The notes under the pieces were generated by a model. The model did no database searches and was not told the origin of the DNA. It saw only the letters and a list, made by a program, of their open reading frames with translations. Below, in pieces: positions 8,909-16,737 of a stretch of 64,000 nt of DNA. Location: the NCBI GenBank assembly GCA_009783295.1, contig WRHK01000012.1, positions 1-64,000 of the forward strand. Reading direction: 5' to 3'. The DNA is from Promicromonosporaceae bacterium (GTDB lineage: Bacteria; Actinomycetota; Actinomycetes; Actinomycetales; Cellulomonadaceae). The stretch's first letter is position 1. Every line of letters begins with the position of its first letter. A program made the translations under genes and the position numbers.

Positions 8909-10276
8909 TCAGGCGACACCCTCGACCCGCCAGCCGTCGGCCGTCCAGCGCAGCGTCAGCGTGGCCGTGAGCACGGCGGACGCCGGGACGGGCGTGCGTG
9001 CGCCGTCGGCGGCGGCCTGCTCGTGGGCGTCGACGACGTACCGCAGGCGGACGGTCGCTCTGCTCACGCCGTGCCCGAGGCCTGTGGCTTCCTGGACGGT
9101 CGCGTGCGGGCCGACCGGGCGCGTCCCGGCCGCGGCGAGCTGCGTCAGCAGGGCCGTGTCCGCGTCGTGCGCGGGCGAGCCGACGACGTCGATCGCGGCC
9201 ACCTCGGTGGACGCGCCCGCGAGCACGTCGAGGCGGCGTTGGGTCAGCTCGGCGGCTGCAGCCTCGGGGTGGTCGCGGTCGAGGGTGCGGTCGATGGCCG
9301 GGGACGGCGCAGGATCGGCTGTCGCGGCAGCCTCAACCGCGCCAGTCGGTGCCGCCGGACTGCCGTCCCCGCCGCGCAGCTCCAACGCCGCACCCGTCAT
9401 CAGCCCGACCGCGAGCCCCACCCCGACCACGACCGCAGCCGGCCGCAGCACCGCCGCCCCGAGCAGGCGCGGACGCGGGCCCCGGCCCGGCCTGAGGCCC
9501 CGCGCACCCGCGGAGCCGGACTGCCGAACCCCCGGGGTCCCCGGCCGCCGAGGCGCCCGCCGCCCCCGCGCGTCGCCGGCCTCCGCCGCAGCAACGGCTG
9601 AGACCTCGCCCGCACCCCGCCGCCGTCCCGCGAGCGCCGCCCCGGCCAAGGTCGCCGCATCGGGGAGCCGCACGTCGCAGCACTCGCACACGGCGTCGAT
9701 CCCGGCGGCCAGCGTGCCCGCTTCTGGCCGCAGGGCTGCGTCGGCGCCGAGGGCGGGCACGAGAGCGACCCGGAGGGCCCCGTCGGGGTCGGCCACGGGG
9801 TCACCGGCAAGCGTCGCCCCGCCTCCGACCCGCCGCGGACCGAGCAGCGCCTCGACCAGCCGCGCGAGCGAGCGCACGTCCTCGGCCGATGTCCACTCCT
9901 CGGGTGGCATCGCGGCGCGGGCGCGCAGGGCGGGCGCACCGCCGGCGCGCAGCACCACGTCGCCGGGGTCGAGCGGACCGTGGACGAGCCCCGCGGCATG
10001 CAGCGCCGCGAGCGCCTGCGCCACCTGCACCCCGACCGCGGCGGCCTCCCCCGGCGCGAGCCGTCCCCGGACGGCCAGCACAGCGGGCAGGTCGGCGGCC
10101 TCGCCGCGCGCGTGGACCACCGTGATCGTGCCGTCCCCCGTGGGCCGCGCCTCGAGCAGTGCGAGCAGGTGGGGGTGGCGCACGTCGGCGAGCGCCGCCA
10201 GCCGGGTGGTCAGGGCGGCGCGCGCGGCGGCGTCGTCGGGCACGGGGACGGTCAGCACGGACGAATGAAACCGCAC
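8909..10276 (-). CDS. Membrane-anchored pseudokinase-like protein with extracytoplasmic domain
   Basis: 455 aa. The N-terminal third resembles the C-lobe of an Hanks-type Ser/Thr kinase (DVRHPHLLALLEA, VQVAQALAALHAAGLVHGPLDPGDVVL, then EEWTSAEDVRSLARL). The glycine loop and VAIK lysine are missing, and the HRDLKPxN catalytic loop reads HGPLDPGDVVL, so catalysis is unlikely. A basic Pro/Arg linker leads to one membrane segment (about residues 265-285, AAVVVGVGLAVGLMTGAAL) and an outer domain of about 160 aa. The start is uncertain: GTG 10276 lies inside a terminator stem and has no Shine-Dalgarno, and GTG 10258 is an alternative. It may be a signalling scaffold or sensor; function unknown. Confidence 0.7.
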   Translation of the reverse strand: MRFHSSVLTVPVPDDAAARAALTTRLAALADVRHPHLLALLEARPTGDGTITVVHARGEAADLPAVLAVRGRLAPGEAAAVGVQVAQALAALHAAGLVHGPLDPGDVVLRAGGAPALRARAAMPPEEWTSAEDVRSLARLVEALLGPRRVGGGATLAGDPVADPDGALRVALVPALGADAALRPEAGTLAAGIDAVCECCDVRLPDAATLAGAALAGRRRGAGEVSAVAAAEAGDARGRRAPRRPGTPGVRQSGSAGARGLRPGRGPRPRLLGAAVLRPAAVVVGVGLAVGLMTGAALELRGGDGSPAAPTGAVEAAATADPAPSPAIDRTLDRDHPEAAAAELTQRRLDVLAGASTEVAAIDVVGSPAHDADTALLTQLAAAGTRPVGPHATVQEATGLGHGVSRATVRLRYVVDAHEQAAADGARTPVPASAVLTATLTLRWTADGWRVEGVA

Positions 10277-10298
10277 GGGGCCGCTGCCCCGTGCGGTT
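10269..10298 (-). terminator. Terminator hairpin after the Gfo/Idh gene
   Basis: 12-bp perfect stem AACCGCACGGGG with loop CCGCTG and its complement, 12 nt downstream of the Gfo/Idh stop on the minus strand. It overlaps the GTG start proposed for the pseudokinase gene, which argues for separate transcription or a later start of that gene. Confidence 0.75.
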
Positions 10299-10309
10299 CA
10301 TCCACAGGC

Positions 10310-11350
10310 TCAGACCGTGAGCGCACGCCCCTCGCGCGCGGCGACACGTGCGCCGTCGAGCACCTCGGCGGTGCGGACCGCGTCCTGCGGGTCGACCGGG
10401 ATCTCGCCGTCGCCCTCGAGCCAGTCGACCAGCAGCCGGTAGAAGTCGGCGTGCCCGCCCGGCGCCTGCGGCACGGGGGTGCGCTCGCGCCCGCGCGTGA
10501 GCCAGCCCTCGGTGCCCTCGGGTGCGTCGGCGTCGAACACCTCGAAGGGCGAGGCATCCTGCTCGAACGTGGTGACCACGTACGCGCCGCCGCTGCCGAG
10601 CACGCGCGTGCGCGGGCCGGGCGCCCCGACCAGGGACCCGGCCCAGAGCCGCGACGTGACCGCGTGCGGGGACCTCGCCAGGCCGCCGCCGGGCTCGTGC
10701 TGGAGCACCAGGAACACGTCGTCCTCGGTGGGCGTGGTGAGCTTGCGCGTCTGCGCCCACACGCTGGTCACGCGGCCGAACAGCTGCGTGGCGGAGTCCA
10801 CGAGGTGCGGCCCGAGGTCGAGCAGCAGCCCGCCGGCGACGACGTCGTTCTCCTTCCAGCGCTGCTGCGGCTGGGGCCGCCAGCGCTCCCAGTGCCGCTC
10901 GAACGTGTGCACGTCGCCGAGCTCGCCCCGCTCGACCAGGGCCGCCAGCGTGAGCTGCTCGGGGTCCCAGCGCCGGTTCTGGAACACGGTGAACGGCGTC
11001 GAGGTGGCGGCGGCCTCGGCGACGACGGCGCGCGCCTCGTGCGCGTCCACGCCGATGGGCTTGTCAAGCACGAACGGGATGCCGGCCCGCGCCAGGTGGG
11101 CGGCGTGGTCGGCGTGCAGCCCGGTGGGCGAGGTCACGACGACGACGTCGTACGCGGACCGCGCGGCGACCAGCGCGTCCAGGTCGTCGTGCAGCCGGGC
11201 GCCGGGCCAGTCGGAGGCCGCCTGCTGCCGCCGGCCGGGGTCGCGCGTGACCACCGCCGTGACCGGCAGCCCGGCCTCCCTGGCCAGGCGGGCGTGGATC
11301 CCACGCCCCGAGCCTCCGTACCCGACGATCGCGATGCGCAACGCTGTCAT
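10310..11350 (-). CDS. Gfo/Idh/MocA-family NAD(P)-dependent oxidoreductase
   Basis: A 346-aa two-domain dehydrogenase. The N-terminal Rossmann fold has LRIAIVGYGGSGRGIHARLA. The conserved catalytic-loop motif appears as VLDKPIGVDAHEA (E/D-K-P type), followed by the C-terminal alpha/beta sheet domain with GGLLLDLGPHLVD. Family members act on sugars, inositols or related alcohols. The 580-aa ORF in the track is an artefact; ATG 11350 precedes the fold, and an in-frame ATG 12 nt further upstream is equally possible. It is divergent from lipB with an 81-bp gap. Length is normal; the substrate is not predictable. Confidence 0.88.
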   Translation of the reverse strand: MTALRIAIVGYGGSGRGIHARLAREAGLPVTAVVTRDPGRRQQAASDWPGARLHDDLDALVAARSAYDVVVVTSPTGLHADHAAHLARAGIPFVLDKPIGVDAHEARAVVAEAAATSTPFTVFQNRRWDPEQLTLAALVERGELGDVHTFERHWERWRPQPQQRWKENDVVAGGLLLDLGPHLVDSATQLFGRVTSVWAQTRKLTTPTEDDVFLVLQHEPGGGLARSPHAVTSRLWAGSLVGAPGPRTRVLGSGGAYVVTTFEQDASPFEVFDADAPEGTEGWLTRGRERTPVPQAPGGHADFYRLLVDWLEGDGEIPVDPQDAVRTAEVLDGARVAAREGRALTV

Positions 11351-11417
11351 GGGCCCCATCGTGCACCGGGCGGCGCCCGCCACCCGGGCGGCCACGCCCC
11401 GTGCGGGTGAACGGGGG

Positions 11418-11423
11418 TACGTT
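11418..11423 (+). promoter_or_regulatory. -10 element TACGTT of a leaderless lipB promoter
   Basis: TACGTT ends 8 nt before the lipB GTG, and no Shine-Dalgarno lies between. The transcript would begin at or next to the start codon. Confidence 0.5.
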
Positions 11424-11431
11424 GGCTCGCT

Positions 11432-12142
11432 GTGGGAACCCTGGAGATCGAGAACCTGAGCGGGCACGTGGACTACCACGAGGGCTGGGACCTCCAGCGG
11501 CGCACCCACGCCGCGGTGGCCGCCGGCGAGCACCCGCCGATCGCGTACCTGCTCGAGCATGCCAGCGTGTACACGGCCGGACGTCGCACCCGCAAGGACG
11601 AGTACCCCACCGACGGCACGCCCGTGGTCGACGTCGACCGCGGGGGCAAGATCACCTGGCACGGCCCGGGGCAGGTCGTGGCGTACCCGATCGCGCGCCT
11701 GGTCTCTCCCGTCGACGTCGTGCAGTACGTCCGCACGCTCGAGGCGGCCGTGATGGACGTCTGCGCGCAGCTGGGCGTGGAGACCCTCCGCGTGGAGGGC
11801 CGCAGCGGCGTGTGGGTGGCGGCCGACGCCACGCGGCGCGAGCGCAAGGTGTGCGCCATCGGCGCCCGCGTGGCCAAGGGCGTGACGATGCACGGCCTCG
11901 CCCTCAACTGCGACCCCGACCTGGGCGCGTTCGGCTTCATCGTGCCGTGCGGCATCGACGACGCCGATGTCAGCTCGCTGTCCGCCGAGCTCGGCCGGGA
12001 CGTGACGGTGGCGGAGGTGCGGCCCCTTCTGGCCGAGGCGCTGCAGCGCCACCTCGGCCCGCTCGTGACGGAGGTCACCTCCACAGCCCCCGAGACGGCC
12101 TTCGCCAGGGCGACGGAGCTCTCCAAGGCGGTCGTAGGCTGA
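11432..12142 (+). CDS. lipB: Lipoyl(octanoyl) transferase LipB
   Basis: 236 aa. It transfers octanoyl from acyl carrier protein to the lipoyl lysine of E2 or GcvH proteins, the first step of de novo lipoate assembly. Family motifs are present: RRTRKDEYP, the [15 protein letters not shown] loop, and the catalytic Lys/Cys pair in [17 protein letters not shown] and FIVPCGI. Length is typical. The GTG start is supported by the TACGTT hexamer just upstream and by the N-terminal alignment of the family. lipA follows after 28 nt, so the two are co-transcribed. The upstream sucB product is a likely recipient of the cofactor. Confidence 0.96.
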   Translation: MGTLEIENLSGHVDYHEGWDLQRRTHAAVAAGEHPPIAYLLEHASVYTAGRRTRKDEYPTDGTPVVDVDRGGKITWHGPGQVVAYPIARLVSPVDVVQYVRTLEAAVMDVCAQLGVETLRVEGRSGVWVAADATRRERKVCAIGARVAKGVTMHGLALNCDPDLGAFGFIVPCGIDDADVSSLSAELGRDVTVAEVRPLLAEALQRHLGPLVTEVTSTAPETAFARATELSKAVVG

Positions 12143-12170
12143 CCCGGTCCGTCGTTACGAGGGGAGCACC

Positions 12171-13172
12171 GTGACCATCGCGCCTGAGGGCCGCCGCATG
12201 CTGCGCATCGAGGCCCGCAACGCCGAGACGCCCATCGAGAAGAAGCCCGAGTGGATCAAGACCCGGGCCGTCATGGGCCCGGAGTACCGGGACATGAAGA
12301 ACCTCGTCAAGGGCGAGGGCCTGCACACGGTGTGCGAGGAGGCCGGCTGTCCCAACATCTTCGAGTGCTGGGAAGACCGCGAGGCCACGTTCCTCATCGG
12401 CGGCGAGCAGTGCACGCGCCGCTGCGACTTCTGCCAGATCGACACGGGCAAGCCGTCGGCGCTGGACCGTGACGAGCCGCGCCGCGTGGCCGAGTCCGTC
12501 CAGTCGATGGGCCTCAAGTACTCGACGATCACGGGCGTCGCCCGCGACGACCTCCCCGACGGCGGCGCCTGGCTGTACGCGGAGACGGTCCGCGCGATCC
12601 ACGCGCTCAACCCGAGCACGGGGGTCGAGAACCTGATCCCCGACTTCAACGGCATCCCCGAGCTGCTCGACGAGGTGTTCGAGTCCCGCCCGGAGGTGCT
12701 GGCGCACAACCTCGAGACGGTGCCGCGCATCTTCAAGCAGATCCGCCCGGCGTTCCGGTACGACCGCTCGCTCGAGGTGCTCACGCGCGCCCGCGACTTC
12801 GGCCTGATCACCAAGTCCAACCTCATCCTGGGCATGGGCGAGACCATCGACGAGGTCAAGCAGGCGCTCGTCGACCTGCACGACGCCGGCTGCGACCTCA
12901 TCACCATCACGCAGTACCTGCGTCCCTCCCTGCGCCACCACCCGATCGACCGCTGGGTGCGCCCGGAGGAGTTCGTCGAGCTGTCGCAGTTCGCAGAGGA
13001 GACCGGGTTCCTGGGCGTGATGGCGGGGCCGCTGGTTCGCTCGTCGTACCGCGCCGGCCGCCTGTGGGGCCAGGCCATGAGCAAGCACGGGCGTGCCATC
13101 CCCGCCGCGCTCGCCCACCTGGCCGAACCGACGACGGCGCGCCAGGAGGCCGCGAGCCTGCTCGCTCGCTGA
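12171..13172 (+). CDS. lipA: Lipoyl synthase LipA (radical SAM)
   Basis: 333 aa. It inserts two sulfur atoms into protein-bound octanoyl chains. Both Fe-S clusters are visible: the auxiliary cluster motif [12 protein letters not shown] near residue 55 and the radical-SAM CTRRCDFC motif near residue 80. The rest follows the family ([42 protein letters not shown]). The GTG start at 12171 has GAGGGGAGCACC just upstream. It sits directly behind lipB, the usual actinobacterial order, and is followed by the DUF4191 gene. Confidence 0.97.
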   Translation: MTIAPEGRRMLRIEARNAETPIEKKPEWIKTRAVMGPEYRDMKNLVKGEGLHTVCEEAGCPNIFECWEDREATFLIGGEQCTRRCDFCQIDTGKPSALDRDEPRRVAESVQSMGLKYSTITGVARDDLPDGGAWLYAETVRAIHALNPSTGVENLIPDFNGIPELLDEVFESRPEVLAHNLETVPRIFKQIRPAFRYDRSLEVLTRARDFGLITKSNLILGMGETIDEVKQALVDLHDAGCDLITITQYLRPSLRHHPIDRWVRPEEFVELSQFAEETGFLGVMAGPLVRSSYRAGRLWGQAMSKHGRAIPAALAHLAEPTTARQEAASLLAR

Positions 13173-13195
13173 ACGCTCGCACGTCGCCGCGCCGA

Positions 13196-13201
13196 TAGGA
13201 T
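13196..13201 (+). promoter_or_regulatory. -10 element TAGGAT for the DUF4191 gene
   Basis: TAGGAT lies 8 nt before the ATG, with no ribosome site between. This suggests a leaderless transcript separate from lipA. Confidence 0.5.
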
Positions 13202-13209
13202 CTGGACCC

Positions 13210-13926
13210 ATGGCCCGCAACAGCTCGGCGTCGGACACGGCGCCCTCCAAGCCCAAGAAGCAGCGCTGGTACCACCAGGTCTGGGCCGCGTACCAGATGA
13301 CGCGCAAGCAGGACCCGTCGGTGACGTGGCTGCTGCTGGGCATCTTCGTCGGCATCGTGCTCGTGGGCCTCGCCGCCGGCTTCCTCCTCGGCCACCCGGT
13401 CTACTTCACGATCGTCGCCGTGCCGTTCGGCGCGCTCGCCGCGATGTACATGCTCACGCGGCGCGCCGAGCGCGCCGCGTACACGCAGATCGAGGGCCAG
13501 CCCGGCGCCGCGCGCGCCGCGCTCGGCACGGTGCGCGGCGGCTGGACGTTCGAGGACGAGCCGGTGGCCGTCAACGCCCGCACGCAGGACTTCGTGTTCC
13601 GCGGCGTCGGCCGCCCCGGCGTCGTCCTGGTCTCCGAGGGCCCGGCGCACCGCGTGGGCCGCATGCTCGACGACGAGCGCCGCCGCGTCGCCCGCGTGCT
13701 GCCGAACGTGCCGATCACGCTCATCCAGATGGGCGACGGCGAGGGCCAGGTCGCGCTGACCAAGCTGTCGCGCGCGGTCTCGAAGCTCAAGCCGAAGCTC
13801 ACGAAGCCCGAGGCGGCCGAGGTCGGCAAGCGCCTCAAGGCGCTCGGCGGTCAGCGCATGCCGATCCCGAAGGGCATCGACCCGTTCAAGACCCGCCCCG
13901 ACCGCAAGGGCATGCGCGGGCGCTGA
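13210..13926 (+). CDS. DUF4191 family membrane protein
   Basis: 238 aa. A basic N terminus (KPKKQRWYHQVWAAYQMTRKQDP) precedes two membrane segments (LLLGIFVGIVLVGLAAGFLLG and FTIVAVPFGALAAMYML). The cytoplasmic remainder includes GQPGAARAALGTVRGGW and ends in a basic tail. This is the DUF4191 family, which regularly follows lipA in actinobacteria; its role is unknown. The track start at 13093 lies inside lipA; ATG 13210 fits both the family and the TAGGAT element. Its stop and the convergent RDD stop share a TGATCA palindrome with no gap. Confidence 0.9.
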   Translation: MARNSSASDTAPSKPKKQRWYHQVWAAYQMTRKQDPSVTWLLLGIFVGIVLVGLAAGFLLGHPVYFTIVAVPFGALAAMYMLTRRAERAAYTQIEGQPGAARAALGTVRGGWTFEDEPVAVNARTQDFVFRGVGRPGVVLVSEGPAHRVGRMLDDERRRVARVLPNVPITLIQMGDGEGQVALTKLSRAVSKLKPKLTKPEAAEVGKRLKALGGQRMPIPKGIDPFKTRPDRKGMRGR

Positions 13927-14382
13927 TCAGCGCCGCGTGATCACGGTCCCCGCAGCCCTGTCGTGCATCCCCCGGCCGTCGCCGTCCCAGACGACGGCGG
14001 GGATCACCAGGCACAGCAGCACCGAGCGGATCCCTGACCGCCAGAACCCCACGAAGGCGCCGTCGACGGTGCCCTCCCCCGGCTTTCCCAGCACGCGCAC
14101 CTGGAGCCCGAGCAGCCGGTGACCGATCGTGAACCCGATCGACCCGACCAGGATCACGTTCATCAGCAGGAACACCCCGAGCGGGACGAGGCTGTTGCCG
14201 CCGGGGACCAGCTTGGCGATCAGCCAGGCCACGGCCCAGTCGATGCACAGCGCGACCGCGCGACGGCCGAGCGACGCCATCGAGCCGCTGCCCGACTCCG
14301 GCAGCCCGAGCCGCTTCGCGCCGCCTCCGGGCGGCGTGGCGCCGCCCTCGAGCCAGGATCCGAGTTCTTCACGTGATGGCAC
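13927..14382 (-). CDS. RDD-domain membrane protein
   Basis: 151 aa. A short N-terminal tail contains a Pro/Gly-rich part. The RDD domain (about residues 35-150) has the Arg-containing first helix (LGRRAVALCIDWAVAWLIAKLV), a second segment (LVPLGVFLLMNVILVGSIGF) and the Asp motif after the last segment (VVWDGDGRGMHDRAAGT). RDD proteins are found in many transport or stress contexts and have no single known role. The GTG start at 14382 is supported by TAGCCT 6 nt upstream. The DUF4191-RDD-glnA neighbourhood is conserved among actinobacteria. Confidence 0.9.
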   Translation of the reverse strand: MPSREELGSWLEGGATPPGGGAKRLGLPESGSGSMASLGRRAVALCIDWAVAWLIAKLVPGGNSLVPLGVFLLMNVILVGSIGFTIGHRLLGLQVRVLGKPGEGTVDGAFVGFWRSGIRSVLLCLVIPAVVWDGDGRGMHDRAAGTVITRR

Positions 14383-14388
14383 GGCACC

Positions 14389-14394
14389 AGGCTA
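14389..14394 (-). promoter_or_regulatory. -10 element TAGCCT for the RDD gene
   Basis: On the minus strand TAGCCT ends 6 nt before the GTG start, consistent with a leaderless transcript. Confidence 0.45.
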
Positions 14395-14516
14395 GGCGGC
14401 CCGACGACGACGTCCCGACCGCCAGGCCCGCCCGTCCCGCTGGTCGCTGTGACGTGCGCCGCAGCGTGTCCACGGATCACGTCTGAAATCTCACAGGGCG
14501 GACGTCTGGCGCCCTG

Positions 14517-14532
14517 GTTACACGCCGGAAAC
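14517..14532 (+). promoter_or_regulatory. GlnR-like binding box upstream of glnA
   Basis: GTTAC-ACGCCG-GAAAC matches the actinobacterial GlnR half-site pair gTnAc-n6-GaAAc exactly. It lies 110 bp upstream of the glnA start. A second GTAAC occurs at 14550-14554 without a matching partner. If a GlnR protein exists in this organism, glnA would be under nitrogen control here. Confidence 0.55.
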
Positions 14533-14642
14533 ATGAGCGGCATGCGAGAGTAACGGCGTCGGCCTAGGTTCTGGGCCAGCCGCGTGACGCCGGCCGTTGC
14601 ACCAGCACTAGGCGCCGCACCTGTCTTCCCAAAGGAGCTTGG

Positions 14643-16067
14643 ATGTTCAACAACGCCGAGGAGGCCATCGCCTTCACCCGCAACGAAGGGGTGGAGTTCA
14701 TCGATGTCCGTTTCGTCGACCTGCCGGGTGTCTGGCAGCACTTCAACATCCCGACCTCGCAGTTCAGCGAGGACTCGTTCACCGAGGGCCTGATGTTCGA
14801 CGGCTCGTCGATCCGCGGCTTCCAGGCGATCCACGAGTCGGACATGAAGCTGGTCCCGGACGTCAAGACGGCGTTCGTCGACCCGTTCCGCAAGCGCAAG
14901 ACGCTCGTCATGAACTTCTCGATCGTCGACCCGTTCACCGACGAGGCCTACTCGCGCGACCCGCGCACCATCGCCGCCAAGGCCGAGGCCTACCTCGCGT
15001 CGACCGGCATCGCCGACACGGTGTTCTTCGCCCCCGAGGCCGAGTTCTACCTGTTCGACTCGATCCAGTACGCGACCTCGATGCAGGGCTCGTTCTACAA
15101 GATCGACTCCGAGGAGGCCGCGTGGAACACCGGCCGCGAGGAGGAGGGCGGCAACCTCGGGTACAAGACCCGCGTCAAGGGTGGCTACTTCCCCGTCTCG
15201 CCGTCGGACAAGTTCGCGGACCTGCGTGACGACATCTGCGACACGCTGGGCCAGGTCGGCCTGGACGTCGAGCGCGCGCACCACGAGGTGGGCACCGCCG
15301 GCCAGCAGGAGATCAACTACCGCTTCAACACGCTGCTGCACGCGGCCGACGACCTGATGAAGTTCAAGTACGTCGTGCGCAACGAGGTCTACAACGCGGG
15401 CAAGACCGTGACCTTCATGCCGAAGCCGCTGTACGGCGACAACGGCTCGGGCATGCACTCGCACCAGTCGCTCTGGAAGAACGGCGAGCCGCTGTTCTAC
15501 GACGAGAAGGGCTACGGCGGCCTGTCCGACCTCGCCCGCTGGTACATCGGCGGCCTGCTGAAGCACGCCCCGTCGCTGCTCGCCTTCACCAACCCGTCGG
15601 TCAACTCGTACCGCCGCCTGGTGCCGGGCTACGAGGCCCCCGTCAACCTGGTCTACTCGGCCCGCAACCGCTCGGCCTGCATCCGCATCCCGATCACCGG
15701 TTCGTCGCCCAAGGCCAAGCGCGTCGAGTTCCGCGTGCCGGACCCGTCGGCCAACCCGTACCTGGCCTTCGCCGCCCAGCTCATGGCCGGCATCGACGGC
15801 ATCAAGAACCGCATCGAGCCGGCCGCGCCGATCGACAAGGACCTGTACGAGCTGCCCCCCGAGGAGCACGCCCTGATCGCCCAGGTCCCGGCCTCGCTCT
15901 CCGAGGTGCTCGACAACCTCGAGCGCGACCACGAGTTCCTCACGCAGGGTGACGTGTTCACCGAGGACCTCATCGCCACGTGGATCGAGTACAAGCGCAA
16001 GAACGAGGTGGAGCCGGTGCAGCTGCAGCCGACCCCCAAGGAGTTCGAGCTCTACTACGACATCTGA
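14643..16067 (+). CDS. glnA: Glutamine synthetase type I (GlnA)
   Basis: 474 aa. It makes glutamine from glutamate, ammonia and ATP as a dodecamer. Family signatures are present: the N-terminal FDGSSIRGF, active-site [33 protein letters not shown]-binding [19 protein letters not shown] and [17 protein letters not shown]. The adenylylation loop [10 protein letters not shown] near the C terminus contains the Tyr that GlnE modifies, making this the GSI-beta, adenylylation-controlled enzyme. ATG 14643 is preceded by AAAGGAG. The long upstream region contains a GlnR-like box. The glnE and glnA2 genes lie about 11 kb downstream. Confidence 0.98.
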   Translation: MFNNAEEAIAFTRNEGVEFIDVRFVDLPGVWQHFNIPTSQFSEDSFTEGLMFDGSSIRGFQAIHESDMKLVPDVKTAFVDPFRKRKTLVMNFSIVDPFTDEAYSRDPRTIAAKAEAYLASTGIADTVFFAPEAEFYLFDSIQYATSMQGSFYKIDSEEAAWNTGREEEGGNLGYKTRVKGGYFPVSPSDKFADLRDDICDTLGQVGLDVERAHHEVGTAGQQEINYRFNTLLHAADDLMKFKYVVRNEVYNAGKTVTFMPKPLYGDNGSGMHSHQSLWKNGEPLFYDEKGYGGLSDLARWYIGGLLKHAPSLLAFTNPSVNSYRRLVPGYEAPVNLVYSARNRSACIRIPITGSSPKAKRVEFRVPDPSANPYLAFAAQLMAGIDGIKNRIEPAAPIDKDLYELPPEEHALIAQVPASLSEVLDNLERDHEFLTQGDVFTEDLIATWIEYKRKNEVEPVQLQPTPKEFELYYDI

Positions 16068-16082
16068 TCCAGACTGTCGCCG

Positions 16083-16139
16083 AGACGGCGGCCGGCCTGC
16101 GCGAACGCCTCAGAGCGGAGCGCGGGTCGGCCGCCGTCT
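16083..16139 (+). terminator. Probable terminator after glnA
   Basis: 11-bp perfect inverted repeat AGACGGCGGCC ... GGCCGCCGTCT starting 15 nt after the glnA stop. The loop is 35 nt, longer than usual, and may fold further. Confidence 0.6.
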
Positions 16140-16179
16140 TGCGTTCCGTGTTGGGGGGCGCCGAGACCGCGAGCGCAGG

Positions 16180-16216
16180 GGTTGGTCACGGAATCGGGCC
16201 GTGAGCGTGACCAACC
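16180..16216 (-). terminator. Inverted repeat, probable terminator of the small GGPYDG gene
   Basis: 11-bp perfect arms GGTTGGTCACG / CGTGACCAACC around 15 nt. It lies 27 nt beyond the stop of the minus-strand small gene and after glnA, so it could stop transcription from either side. Confidence 0.5.
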
Positions 16217-16243
16217 ACTACGCTCGCTGGCCGCACGCGGCCG

Positions 16244-16468
16244 CTACGCGTCGGCCGGTGGCACCGGCCCGTCGTATGTCGCTACGTATGCCGGGCCCTT
16301 CGCCGTGGCCCGGGTTGCCGGCGTGATCGTGTAGACCGCGGGCGGGCTGCCCGGGCTCGCCGCGTCCTCGAGGGTGAGGCGGGACTCGAGCTGGCTGCGG
16401 TCGACGGGATAGAGCTGGCCGTCGTAGGGACCGCCCTGGAAGACGACGAGGACTTTGAGCGTGGCCAT
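16244..16468 (-). CDS. Small hypothetical protein with a GGPYDGQLYP motif
   Basis: 74 aa starting MATLKVLVVFQGGPYDGQLYP. The GGP-x-DG motif with following beta strands and Tyr-containing C terminus (AYVATYDGP) occurs in small actinobacterial and phage proteins of unknown role. The track start at 16714 adds an Arg-rich stretch without protein character; ATG 16468 is better because the compact fold begins there. The ribosome site GGGCGGC is weak. No neighbour links it to a pathway. Confidence 0.6.
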   Translation of the reverse strand: MATLKVLVVFQGGPYDGQLYPVDRSQLESRLTLEDAASPGSPPAVYTITPATRATAKGPAYVATYDGPVPPADA

Positions 16469-16737
16469 GCCGCCCAGGCTCGCGCCGGAACGGTCCGCCC
16501 GCCAGCGCGGGGCGCCAACCTGTCGCTCGTTCGACCATGCAAAGCGCTTCCGCGTTGACCACCCGGCTGTCGTTCGCCGCGTGGACGGGCGCCGCTGACG
16601 GCGCAGGGGCGACTTCACCCGCGCACGGCCTGAGACGAGGCGTGGGCCCGCGCGCCGCTTCGCTAGCATCCCGCCAGCGCACGGCGTCCCCATCGACGGG
16701 GCCCTCGACAGCACGTCCGGCGCGAGAGAGGCCGGTC

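Noticed and set aside
16541-16550. AAGCGCTT, similar to LacI-family operators
   Set aside because: The flanks are not symmetrical and no LacI-type regulator or sugar gene is near, so the 8-bp palindrome alone is too weak.
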